Source: Burkholderia guangdongensis
GTDB taxonomy: Bacteria > Pseudomonadota > Gammaproteobacteria > Burkholderiales > Burkholderiaceae
Assembly (NCBI RefSeq): GCF_013403875.1
Contig: NZ_JACBNX010000033.1
Location: forward strand, 1-47,454
Reading direction: 5' to 3'
DNA length: 47,454 nucleotides
Both the position numbers and the translations under genes were made by a program. This document shows, piece after piece, positions 24,847-32,468 of the stretch; the stretch's first letter is position 1, and each line of letters begins with the position of its first letter. The notes beneath the pieces are model-generated. The model made no database searches and was not told where the DNA came from. It was given only the letters and a program-made list of their open reading frames with translations.

Positions 24847-25737
24847 TCAGCGGGACGCGCGCGCCGCGCGCGTCGCGAGCAAGCGGCATTCGAAAAAGCG
24901 CAGCGCTTCCTCGAATGCGGGCGTGTGCGTCGCGAGCGCCGCGTGCGTGATGTCGGGATAGCGGATCACCTGCGTGAGCACGCCGGATCCGATCAGGCAT
25001 CCTGCGTATTTCTCGGCCTCGACGTGCAGCACGTCGTTCTGCGCGGTGACGATCAGCGTCGGCGGCAGGCCGGCCAGACGCGCGGATTCGAGCGGCGCCG
25101 CGTACGGGTGCATCCGCTGCGCGGCCAGCGGCAGATACGCGCGGTAGCACGCCGCACATTCGCGCGCGGTGATGTCGGACGAAAGACGCTCCTCGTCGCC
25201 GATGCGCGTCATGCTCGGGTCGAGCATCGGCCCGAACAGCGCCTGCGCCGCGATCGACACGTCGCCGCGATCGCGCGCGATGAATGCGACGCTGTTCGCG
25301 AGCTGGCCGCCCGCGTCGTGGCCCGCCACCGCGATCCGGTGCGGATTGCCGCCGAACGCGCGGGCCCGCGCGGCGACCCAGCGCGCCGCGCGATACGCGT
25401 CCTCGGGCGCGGCCGGGAACGGATGAGCGGGCGCGAGCGAATAGTCGACGGACACGACGAGCGCCGGTAAGCGTTCTGCGAAGAACCGCGCGGCGACGTC
25501 CGCGTCGGCGAGCGAGCCGCCGATGAAACCGCCGCCATGGAAATAAAGCACCACCGGCAATCCGGTCTTGTCGGGCCGGCGATAAACACGCAGCACGATG
25601 TCGCGCGCGTGGCCGGGAATGACGACGTCCGATACCGCGAGCGCGGCATCGTGTTCGGCTTTCGCGGGAAACGCGGTATTCAGTACGTTGCGGAAATCAG
25701 AAGCGTCCATGATGAAGCGGCGCATATGCGCATCCAT
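24847..25737 (-). CDS. llpE: Lipase-like alpha/beta hydrolase of the efflux operon (LlpE)
   Basis: A roughly 296-aa hormone-sensitive-lipase-family hydrolase. HGGG oxyanion motif (YFHGGGFIGGS), DYSLAPAHPFP and a catalytic His in DITHAALATH near the C-terminus are present. The usual nucleophile motif GDSAGG reads GHDAGG (AVAGHDAGGQLAN): the Ser is replaced by Asp, which would make it catalytically impaired or changed. In B. cenocepacia and B. pseudomallei a lipase-like gene llpE sits at the head of the ceo/bpeEF operon and is dispensable for resistance, as I recall. The start is uncertain (25737, 25725 or 25710); none has a good ribosome site. Confidence 0.85.
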   Translation of the reverse strand: MDAHMRRFIMDASDFRNVLNTAFPAKAEHDAALAVSDVVIPGHARDIVLRVYRRPDKTGLPVVLYFHGGGFIGGSLADADVAARFFAERLPALVVSVDYSLAPAHPFPAAPEDAYRAARWVAARARAFGGNPHRIAVAGHDAGGQLANSVAFIARDRGDVSIAAQALFGPMLDPSMTRIGDEERLSSDITARECAACYRAYLPLAAQRMHPYAAPLESARLAGLPPTLIVTAQNDVLHVEAEKYAGCLIGSGVLTQVIRYPDITHAALATHTPAFEEALRFFECRLLATRAARASR

Positions 25738-25889
25738 TGCGAGATGGAGCGAATTCTGGTTCCGGCAGACATCGGGATAAATGCCTATAATCCGGCAACA
25801 CAATTCACCGACCCAGAACAATGCCGGCTGCGTGCGCTTACGAGGCGCCGTGGGCGCGTCGTTCCGTCGTCCCGTATACGGAGGGTGTG
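25738..25889. promoter_or_regulatory. Divergent promoter region of ceoR and llpE-ceoAB-opcM
   Basis: A TATAAT lies on the plus strand at 25786-25791, about 100 bp before ceoR. On the minus strand TTGTGT and TTATCC are spaced 17 bp apart over the same bases, a candidate promoter for llpE. The overlap (ATAAATGCCTATAAT, AT-rich and LysR-site-like) would let CeoR act on both directions. These assignments are by eye and moderate in strength. Confidence 0.4.
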
Positions 25890-26894
25890 ATGGACCGGCT
25901 TCAGGCCATGCAGGTGTTTACGCGTGTCGTCGATACGAACAGCTTCACGAAGGCGTCGGAGACCCTCGGTCTGCCGCGCGCGTCCGTCACGACGATCATC
26001 CAGAATCTCGAAGCGTTCCTCGGCGTGCGGCTGATGCACCGCACGACGCGCCGTCTGTCGCTGACGCCCGACGGCGCCGCGTACTACGAACGCTGCGTGC
26101 GGATCCTCGCCGACGTCGAGGAAACCGAAGCGAGTTTCCAGACCAACCATCGCAAGCCGCACGGCAAGCTGCGCATCGACATGCCCGGCTCGCTCGGCCG
26201 CTTGCTCGTACTGCCTTCGCTCTCCGAATTCCATTCGCGCTATCCGGACATCGACCTGCAGATCGGGCTGTCGGATCGCCCGGTCGATCTGCTGCAGGAA
26301 GGCGTCGATTGCGTGATCCGCGTCGGCGCGCTGCAGGACTCGTCGCTCGTCGCGCGGCGCATCGGGCTGTTCGAGGGCACGACGGTCGCGGCGCCGAGCT
26401 ATCTCGAGAAGCACGGCGAGCCGCGGTCGATCGAGGATCTGAGCCAGCACACGGCGGTCAACTACTTCTCGAGCCGCACCGGGCGCACGCTCGACTGGAC
26501 GTTCCTGATCGACGGCGACGAAGTCGACGTGAAGATGAGCGGCATCGTGTCGGTCAATGACGCGGACGCGTATCTGACCTGCGGGCTCGCGGGCTTCGGG
26601 CTGCTCCAGGTGCCGCTCTTCATGGCGCGGCAGCATCTGCTCGACGGCACGCTGAAGGAGATCCTGCCCGACTACAAGCCGCTGCCGATGCCGATCTCGG
26701 TCGTCTATCCGCACAGCCGCCATCTGTCGCCGAAGGTGCGCGTGTTCGTCGACTGGATCGCCGAAGTGTTCGAGCGCTGCCCGCTGCTGAGCGGCAAGAA
26801 GAACCTCGACGCGCCGTGCAGCAAGCGCACGCTCGAAGATGCCGAGCGCGCACCGGCGCTCGATACGCCGGTGCTGAACGAGTGGGTCGCGTAA
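25890..26894 (+). CDS. ceoR: LysR-family activator of the efflux operon (CeoR/BpeT)
   Basis: A 334-aa LysR-type regulator. The N-terminal winged helix-turn-helix is clear (MQVFTRVVDTNSFTKASETL, then RASVTTIIQNLEAFLGVRLM and the HRTTRRLSLTPDG wing), followed by the two-lobed effector domain. GGAGG lies 5 nt before the ATG; the 23 open codons upstream are ignored. It is divergent from llpE-ceoA-ceoB-opcM, the arrangement of ceoR and bpeT, whose products activate the pump operon; salicylate-type inducers and C-terminal changes raise expression in studied strains. The C-terminal tail after about residue 300 is low in conservation. Confidence 0.88.
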   Translation: MDRLQAMQVFTRVVDTNSFTKASETLGLPRASVTTIIQNLEAFLGVRLMHRTTRRLSLTPDGAAYYERCVRILADVEETEASFQTNHRKPHGKLRIDMPGSLGRLLVLPSLSEFHSRYPDIDLQIGLSDRPVDLLQEGVDCVIRVGALQDSSLVARRIGLFEGTTVAAPSYLEKHGEPRSIEDLSQHTAVNYFSSRTGRTLDWTFLIDGDEVDVKMSGIVSVNDADAYLTCGLAGFGLLQVPLFMARQHLLDGTLKEILPDYKPLPMPISVVYPHSRHLSPKVRVFVDWIAEVFERCPLLSGKKNLDAPCSKRTLEDAERAPALDTPVLNEWVA

Positions 26895-27122
26895 GCGCGA
26901 GCCGCCGAACCTGACGGCGCGCCGGCGGCGCGTCAGCCGGCGGCGCGTCCGTCGGCGCGCGGCTGCGCGCGCCGTTCGCGTTCGCGATCGCGATCGCGGA
27001 CGTCGATTGTTTCGCTGTTGCAACAGATATGTTCGTCGCGATGCGGTTTATCGCGAGCGGCGCAACGACTACATTGGACCTGTCGCGCATCGCATTGCGC
27101 ATCCGATCGACAGGAGTCCACC

Positions 27123-27374
27123 ATGAACCGCACCCGCTTCCTCGCCACCGCCGCCGCCGCTCTCGCGCTCGCCGTTTCCGTCCCGGCCTTCGCCGGCACC
27201 GGCGCCTCGTCCAGTCCGTATGTGAAGACCCGCGCCGAAGTGCGCGCGGAACTGTTGCAGGCGCAGCGCGACGGCACGCTCGCGCACATGAACGCGACGT
27301 CGTACACGCAAGGCATGGATCTGGTGCCGTTCTCGGCGCGCAACTACGAGCGGCCGGCACGCGCTGCCCGGTAA
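27123..27374 (+). CDS. Small secreted DUF4148-type protein
   Basis: An 83-aa protein with a clear signal peptide (FLATAAAALALAVSVPAFA, cleavage after AFA). The mature part carries the DUF4148 signature YVKTRAEVRAELLQAQRDG. Such small periplasmic proteins are abundant in Burkholderia and have no known function. AGGAG lies 7 nt before the ATG; the open frame to 27018 is not used. It lies 228 bp after ceoR, and the intervening DNA contains a 15-bp tandem duplication (26921-26950) but no gene. Confidence 0.85.
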   Translation: MNRTRFLATAAAALALAVSVPAFAGTGASSSPYVKTRAEVRAELLQAQRDGTLAHMNATSYTQGMDLVPFSARNYERPARAAR

Positions 27375-27433
27375 GCGCACGAGGCCGCGCCATCGCGCGC
27401 GGCGCGTGTTTCCTACGTCATCCGAGGTTCGTC

Positions 27434-27526
27434 ATGCAGCACGATTCCCTTCCTTCGCCGCTCGACCACTGGAACGACGGCACGCCCGTCTGGGTACCGT
27501 TCCGCCCGGCCGCGCCGGCGCGCTGA
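27434..27526 (+). CDS. Possible 30-aa small protein
   Basis: A 30-codon ORF (starting MQHDSLPSPLDHW, ending AAPAR) with GAGG 6 nt before the ATG, 59 bp after the DUF4148 gene. It is Trp/Pro-rich without a membrane segment. Codon use is compatible with coding. No homolog is known to me, so it may be a chance ORF; the placement behind a small secreted protein with its own ribosome site is the only support. Confidence 0.35.
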   Translation: MQHDSLPSPLDHWNDGTPVWVPFRPAAPAR

Positions 27527-27623
27527 GCCGTCAACGGCGCGGCACGCCGTCGCGCCACTCGCCCCGATGCGCGACGATGTCCTGTCATAGCTGAATTCCG
27601 CGCGCGGCGGCGGCCGCCTACCG

Positions 27624-28688
27624 TTACGCGACGTCGATGCGCGCCGGGCCGTCCGTCATCTCGCCGATCACGGCCGCGCGGTCGAAGCCGTCCGCGCGGA
27701 AACACGCCAGCACGTCATCGACCGCTTCCGGCGCGCACGCGACGAGCAGCCCGCCCGACGTCTGCGGATCGGTCAGCAGCGCCTGCGCGACCGCGGGCAG
27801 CCCGGGCGCGAGCCGCACGTCGGCGCCGTACGCGGCCCAGTTCCGCCCCGACGCGCCGGTGAAGATCCCCTCCTCCGCGAGCGCGTCGACGCCCGCGAGC
27901 CACGGCAGCGCCGCGTAGCGGATCCGGGCGGTCAGCCCGGCGCCGCGCGAGAGTTCGAGCGTGTGGCCGAGCAGCCCGAAGCCGGTCACGTCGGTCAGCG
28001 CGTGCACCGCGGACAGCGCCGCGAGCTCGGCGCCGGGCCGGTTCAGCTTTGTCGTCGTCGCGATCATCTGCGCGTAGCCTGCGTCGTCGAGCCGGTTCTT
28101 CTTCAGCGCCGCCGACAACACGCCGACGCCGAGCGGCTTGCCGAGAATCAGCACGTCGCCTGCGCGCGCGGCCGCGTTGCGCTTCACGCGCGCCGGATGC
28201 ACGATGCCGAGCGCCGCAAGCCCGTAGATCGGCTCGACCGAATCGATCGAATGCCCGCCCGCGACCGGAATGCCCGCGTCCGCGCACACCGCCTCGCCAC
28301 CGCGCAGCACCGCCGCGATCGTGTCGTGCGGCAGCACGTTGATCGGCATCCCGACCAGCGCGAGCGCGAGGATCGGCTTGCCGCCCATCGCGTAGACATC
28401 CGACAGCGCGTTGGTCGCCGCGATCCGGCCGAAGTCGTAGGGATCGTCGACGATCGGCATGAAGAAGTCGGTCGTCGCGACGATCGCCTGCTCGTCGTTC
28501 AGCCGGTAGACGGCCGCGTCGTCGGCGGTCTCGGTGCCGACCAGCAGGTCGGGAAAAAGCGCGGGCGGCGTCGAGCGCTTCAGCAGCTCGGACAGCACGC
28601 CGGGCGCGATCTTGCAACCGCAGCCGCCGCCGTGCGACAGGCTCGTCAGGCGTGGAACGGAGGGCTCGGGGCGGGAGGCTTCGGTCAT
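27624..28688 (-). CDS. selD: Selenide, water dikinase
   Basis: A 354-aa PurM/AIR-synthase-like enzyme making selenophosphate from selenide and ATP, the selenium donor for selenocysteine and selenouridine. The active-site block SHGGGCGCKIAPG holds C23, C25 and K26, aligned with E. coli C17, C19 and K20. DDAAVYRL, TTDFFMPIVDDPYDFGRIAATN and GGHSID follow as in the family. The catalytic residue is Cys, not Sec (no in-frame TGA). The usual partners selA/selB or mnmH are not in the window. No clear ribosome site precedes the ATG, but the N-terminus matches homologs. Confidence 0.96.
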   Translation of the reverse strand: MTEASRPEPSVPRLTSLSHGGGCGCKIAPGVLSELLKRSTPPALFPDLLVGTETADDAAVYRLNDEQAIVATTDFFMPIVDDPYDFGRIAATNALSDVYAMGGKPILALALVGMPINVLPHDTIAAVLRGGEAVCADAGIPVAGGHSIDSVEPIYGLAALGIVHPARVKRNAAARAGDVLILGKPLGVGVLSAALKKNRLDDAGYAQMIATTTKLNRPGAELAALSAVHALTDVTGFGLLGHTLELSRGAGLTARIRYAALPWLAGVDALAEEGIFTGASGRNWAAYGADVRLAPGLPAVAQALLTDPQTSGGLLVACAPEAVDDVLACFRADGFDRAAVIGEMTDGPARIDVA

Positions 28689-28867
28689 CGTGATGTGCGG
28701 AATCGAAAATGGGACGCTCTATTATCGGCGTTTCGATGCATGCGCGAGCGAGATGACGTTTGCGGTGTTGACCGGGTACTGGACGAATGGCCAACGATGC
28801 GCGAATGTACTAACATTGTGTTTACTTCGGCCCTTCGACCGGATAACATCACATGAATGAAACACTC

Positions 28868-29116
28868 ATGAAAACGACGATTCGCAGGATGGGAAATTCT
28901 CAAGGCATCTTGATCCCGAAGCCGATACTGGCTCAGCTCGGGTTGGAGGACGAAGTGGAAATGACAGTTGAAAACGACGCGCTGGTCATCCGGCGCCCGA
29001 AGGGCAATACGCGCGAACGCTGGGCCGATGCGAGCAAGGCGATCGCCGCCGCAGGCGACGACGCGCTCGTGATCGGCGATTTCGGGAACGCCGGCGACGT
29101 GGAGTGGACATGGTGA
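28868..29116 (+). CDS. mazE: MazE/AbrB-type antitoxin
   Basis: An 82-aa swapped-hairpin AbrB/SpoVT-family protein: MKTTIRRMGNSQGILIPK is the DNA-binding hairpin, and the acidic C-terminal part would wrap the toxin. The homologous start is MKTTIRR at 28868; an ATG five codons earlier (28853) is in frame, and neither has a strong ribosome site. The gene overlaps the toxin by 7 bp, the usual toxin-antitoxin arrangement with autoregulation. It sits between selD (divergent) and the MocR regulator gene. Confidence 0.88.
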   Translation: MKTTIRRMGNSQGILIPKPILAQLGLEDEVEMTVENDALVIRRPKGNTRERWADASKAIAAAGDDALVIGDFGNAGDVEWTW

Positions 29117-29430
29117 CACGCGGCGACGTCTGGCTGATCTCGCTCGATCCGACGTTGGGCAGCGAGATCCGGAAAACGCGCCCGTGTGTCGTCGTATCGC
29201 CGCCGGAACTGCACGATCATCTGCGCACCGTGATCGTCGCACCGATGACGTCGAAAGGATATTCGGCGCCATACCGGATTCCGGTCACGTTCAAGCGAAA
29301 GAAGGGCCTGATCTTGCTCGACCAGATTCGTACCGTCGACAAGACGCGGCTCGTCAGAAAGGAAGGCGAAATCGCGGAAATAACGCTGCAGGACACACTG
29401 TCGACGCTTCAGGAAGTGTTCGCGCGCTGA
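29110..29430 (+). CDS. mazF: MazF/PemK-type toxin endoribonuclease
   Basis: A 106-aa PemK/MazF toxin expected to cleave mRNA at short motifs. TRGDVWLISLDPTLGSEIRKTRP is the classical N-terminal block with the catalytic Arg and the loop that contacts RNA, followed by VVVSPPELH and TVIVAPMTSK (catalytic Thr/Ser region). LLDQIRTVDKTRL matches the C-terminal core. ATG at 29110 follows GGAG at 5 nt and overlaps the mazE stop. The open reading frame is complete, so the toxin appears intact. Confidence 0.93.
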   Translation: MVTRGDVWLISLDPTLGSEIRKTRPCVVVSPPELHDHLRTVIVAPMTSKGYSAPYRIPVTFKRKKGLILLDQIRTVDKTRLVRKEGEIAEITLQDTLSTLQEVFAR

Positions 29431-29458
29431 GCGATCCATGCAGGCCGCGCGTCGCCCG

Positions 29459-30982
29459 TCACGCGATCGCCGGCACCTTGCCGAACACCCGCTCGTCGAT
29501 CGCGTCGGCGAGCATCGCGAACGCGCTTTCGATCTCGTTTTCCGGCACGCACGCATAGCCGAGCAGCAGGCCTGACGACGCGCGCGCGCGGTCCGCGTAG
29601 TAACCCGACAGTGGACGCGCAACGATGTTGCGCTCGAGCGCCGCCTGCGCGACCGCGTGATCGCTTGCGCCATCCGGCAACCGCATCACCAGATGCAGCC
29701 CCGCATCGCTGCCGAGCGCCTGCAGCGCGTCGCCGTAGCGGCGCGCGAGCACGTCGAGCAGCAGTTCGCGGCGCTGGCCGTACAGCGTGCGCATCTTGCG
29801 GATATGCGACACGAAATGCCCTTCCGCGATGAACTCCGCGAGCACCGCCTGCTGCAGCAACTGCCCCTCGCGATACAGCTCGGCGCTCGCGGTCGCGAAG
29901 CTCTCCGCGAGCGGCACCGGCGCGACCAGGTAGCCGACGCGCAGCCCCGGAAACAGCGTCTTCCCGAAGCTGCCGACGTAGATCACCTGCCCCGCGGTGT
30001 CGAGCCCCTGCAACGACGCGAACGGCCGGCTGCCGTAGCGGAATTCGCTGTCGTAGTCGTCCTCGATGATCCAGCAGCGGTGCTGGCGCGCGTATTCAAG
30101 CAGCATCCGCCGCCGCGCGAGGCTCATCACCATCCCGAGCGGATACTGGTGCGACGGCGTGACGAGCATCAGCTTCGGCGGCTGCGCGAGGTCGTCGGGC
30201 GTCGGCGCGATCCCTTCGTCGTCGACCGGAATCGGCCGCGTCGTCAGCCCCGACACGTTCAGCACGCTGCGCACGCCCCAGTAGCACGGATCCTCGGTCC
30301 AGATCGCGTCGCCCGGATCGGTCAGCAGGCGCACCGCAAGGTCGATCGACTGATGGATGCCGGTCGTGATCACGATCTGTTCCGGCGCGCAGCGCACCGA
30401 GCGCGACGTACGCAGATAGTCGGCGAGCGCCTCGCGCAGCAGCGCGAGCCCGCCGCCCGGCGCGTAGGTCAGCAGATCGGGGCGCAACCGCCGCCAGTAC
30501 TTGTTCTGCAGCCGCATCCAGACTCGCGCCGGGAACCGCGACACGTCCGGCACGCCCGGCATGAACGCACCGCCCTGCCGCTTCGACACGCCGGCCCCCT
30601 CGATCAGCCGCGCGCCCCGCGCGGACAGCGGCCGCGCGGCCGCCGGCACGAACGCGGCACGACCCGCGGCACGACCCGCGGCGTCGGCCGGCGCGCCGAC
30701 GATCTCGTCCGGCGCGCTGTCGGCGACGTACGTGCCGCGCCCGGTCGCCGACGTCACGTAGCCTTCGAGCGCAAGCTGCTCGTAAACCTGCGTGACCGTG
30801 TTGCGCGCGATCCCGAGCTCGGCCGCGAGCAGCCGCGACGACGGCACCCGTGTGCCGGCCGGCAGCTCGCGCGACAGGATCGCCTGCTGCAGCAGCCGGT
30901 GCAGCTGCCGGTAGATCGGCTGCGCGCCGCCGCTGCGCACGAGACGCTGCGCCAGCCAGTCCGACAACACGCTCGCCCGCAT
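29459..30982 (-). CDS. gabR: MocR/GabR-type regulator (GntR HTH fused to aminotransferase fold)
   Basis: A 507-aa transcription factor with an N-terminal GntR winged helix (about 20-90: IYRQLHRLLQQAILSRELPAG, SSRLLAAELGIARNTVTQVYEQL). A long linker leads to a class I aminotransferase-like domain with PLP lysine in VGSFGKTLFPGLRVGY. MocR regulators sense PLP adducts. Placement divergent to gabT-gabD, 126 bp apart, makes it the likely GABA-responsive regulator of that operon, as for GabR of Bacillus. The linker contains a small RAAGRAA duplication. The pathway link is inference from context and from operator-like repeats at 30985-31029. Confidence 0.88.
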   Translation of the reverse strand: MRASVLSDWLAQRLVRSGGAQPIYRQLHRLLQQAILSRELPAGTRVPSSRLLAAELGIARNTVTQVYEQLALEGYVTSATGRGTYVADSAPDEIVGAPADAAGRAAGRAAFVPAAARPLSARGARLIEGAGVSKRQGGAFMPGVPDVSRFPARVWMRLQNKYWRRLRPDLLTYAPGGGLALLREALADYLRTSRSVRCAPEQIVITTGIHQSIDLAVRLLTDPGDAIWTEDPCYWGVRSVLNVSGLTTRPIPVDDEGIAPTPDDLAQPPKLMLVTPSHQYPLGMVMSLARRRMLLEYARQHRCWIIEDDYDSEFRYGSRPFASLQGLDTAGQVIYVGSFGKTLFPGLRVGYLVAPVPLAESFATASAELYREGQLLQQAVLAEFIAEGHFVSHIRKMRTLYGQRRELLLDVLARRYGDALQALGSDAGLHLVMRLPDGASDHAVAQAALERNIVARPLSGYYADRARASSGLLLGYACVPENEIESAFAMLADAIDERVFGKVPAIA

Positions 30983-30984
30983 GA

Positions 30985-31029
30985 TTGGCTCCTAACTATT
31001 TATCGGAATGGCTCTAAAATTCAGAGCCA
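30985..31029. promoter_or_regulatory. Candidate MocR operator: direct plus inverted GGCTC repeats
   Basis: TTGGCTCCTAA (30985-30995) and ATGGCTCTAAA (31008-31018) are direct repeats 23 bp apart. The second also forms a perfect dyad TGGCTCT-AAAATTC-AGAGCCA (31009-31029). Two direct copies plus one inverted copy is the layout of operators of MocR regulators such as PdxR. A -10-like TATAGT for gabT lies at 31038-31043. Confidence 0.6.
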
Positions 31030-31108
31030 AATGTGATTATAGTCGCTGCTATGGGCAGCCTGCGTGCGCCCGCTTTTCAACCCGATACAGAAAGTCAAGG
31101 AGATGACC

Positions 31109-32392
31109 GTGAAGAATGCCGACCTGCAGGCACGCAAGAACGCCGCGACCCCGCGCGGCGTCGGCGTGATGTGCGATTTCTATGCCGCGCGCGCCGAGAA
31201 CGCCGAGCTGTGGGACGTCGAAGGCCGCCGCTTCATCGATTTCGCCGCCGGCATCGCGGTGCTGAACACGGGCCACCGTCATCCGAAGATCGTGAAGGCG
31301 ATCGCGGATCAGCTGAACAGCTTCACGCACACCGCATACCAGATCGTGCCGTACGCGTCGTACGTCGAGCTCGCCGAGAAGATCAACGCGCGCGCGCCGG
31401 GCGACTTCACGAAGAAGACGGCGTTCTTCACGACCGGCGCCGAAGCCGTCGAAAACGCGATCAAGATCGCGCGCGTCGCGACCGGCCGGCCGGGCGTGAT
31501 CGCGTTCTCGGGCGGCTTCCACGGCCGCACGATGATGGGCATGGCGCTGACCGGCAAGGTCGCGCCGTACAAGCTCGGCTTCGGCCCGTTCCCGGGCGAC
31601 GTGTTCCACGCGCCGTACCCGAGCGCGCTGCACGGCGTGACGACCGCCGACTCGCTGAAGGCGATCGAGACGCTGTTCAAGGCCGACATCGATCCGAAGC
31701 GCGTCGCCGCGATCATCTTCGAACCGGTCCAGGGCGAAGGCGGCTTCAACCCGGCGCCGGCCGATTTCGTGCGCGGCCTGCGCAAGATCTGTAACGAACA
31801 CGGCATCCTGCTGATCGCCGACGAAGTGCAGACCGGCTTCGCGCGCACCGGCAAGCTGTTCGCGATGCAGCACTACGACGTGCTCGCCGACCTGATCACG
31901 ATGGCCAAGAGCCTCGCGGGCGGCATGCCGCTGTCGGGCGTCGTCGGCCGTGCCGAGGTCATGGACGCGGCGGCGCCGGGCGGCCTCGGCGGTACGTACG
32001 CGGGCAACCCGCTCGCGGTCGCGTCGGCGCACGCGGTGCTCGAGATCATCGACGAGGAAAACCTCTGCGAACGCGCGACGCAGCTCGGCGACACGCTGAA
32101 GGCGAAGCTGAACGCGCTGAAGGCCGACGTGCCGCAGATCGCCGAAGTGCGCGGCCCGGGCTCGATGGTCGCGGTCGAGTTCATCGACCCGGCGACGGGT
32201 GAACCCGACACCGATTTCACGAAGCGCGTGCAGACGCGCGCGCTCGAGCGCGGCCTGCTGCTGCTCGTCTGTGGCGTGTACGGGAACGTGGTACGGTTCC
32301 TGTTCCCGCTGACGATTCCGGAAGCCGTGTTCAACGAAGCGCTCGGCATCCTGGACGAAGTAATGAAGGAAGCGGTCGGCGTGCCGGCCTGA
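31109..32392 (+). CDS. gabT: 4-aminobutyrate aminotransferase
   Basis: A 427-aa class III PLP aminotransferase converting GABA + 2-oxoglutarate to succinic semialdehyde + glutamate. PLP lysine K267 in TMAKSLAGGMP, the cofactor-phosphate loop TTGAEAVENA (108-117) and ADEVQTGFARTG (237-248) are present and the length equals E. coli GabT. The start is the GTG at 31109 (KNADLQARK), 6 nt after AAGGAG; ATG at 31103 directly abuts the ribosome site and is unlikely. gabD follows after 76 bp, forming the GABA shunt operon. Confidence 0.95.
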   Translation: MKNADLQARKNAATPRGVGVMCDFYAARAENAELWDVEGRRFIDFAAGIAVLNTGHRHPKIVKAIADQLNSFTHTAYQIVPYASYVELAEKINARAPGDFTKKTAFFTTGAEAVENAIKIARVATGRPGVIAFSGGFHGRTMMGMALTGKVAPYKLGFGPFPGDVFHAPYPSALHGVTTADSLKAIETLFKADIDPKRVAAIIFEPVQGEGGFNPAPADFVRGLRKICNEHGILLIADEVQTGFARTGKLFAMQHYDVLADLITMAKSLAGGMPLSGVVGRAEVMDAAAPGGLGGTYAGNPLAVASAHAVLEIIDEENLCERATQLGDTLKAKLNALKADVPQIAEVRGPGSMVAVEFIDPATGEPDTDFTKRVQTRALERGLLLLVCGVYGNVVRFLFPLTIPEAVFNEALGILDEVMKEAVGVPA

Positions 32393-32468
32393 CGGTCGAT
32401 CACCCGATCTGGCCGCCACCGTCCCCCGGGACCGCGGCGGCTGTCGCATCCGCATACCGGACACCATC

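Noticed and set aside
27029..27526. 165-codon frame covering the DUF4148 gene
   Set aside because: Overlaps the DUF4148 gene in another frame; only its last 30 codons have an independent ribosome site and were kept as a low-confidence candidate.
28868..29430. Mobile element or prophage remnant around the toxin-antitoxin pair
   Set aside because: No integrase, repeats or composition shift around mazEF; it appears to be an ordinary chromosomal pair.
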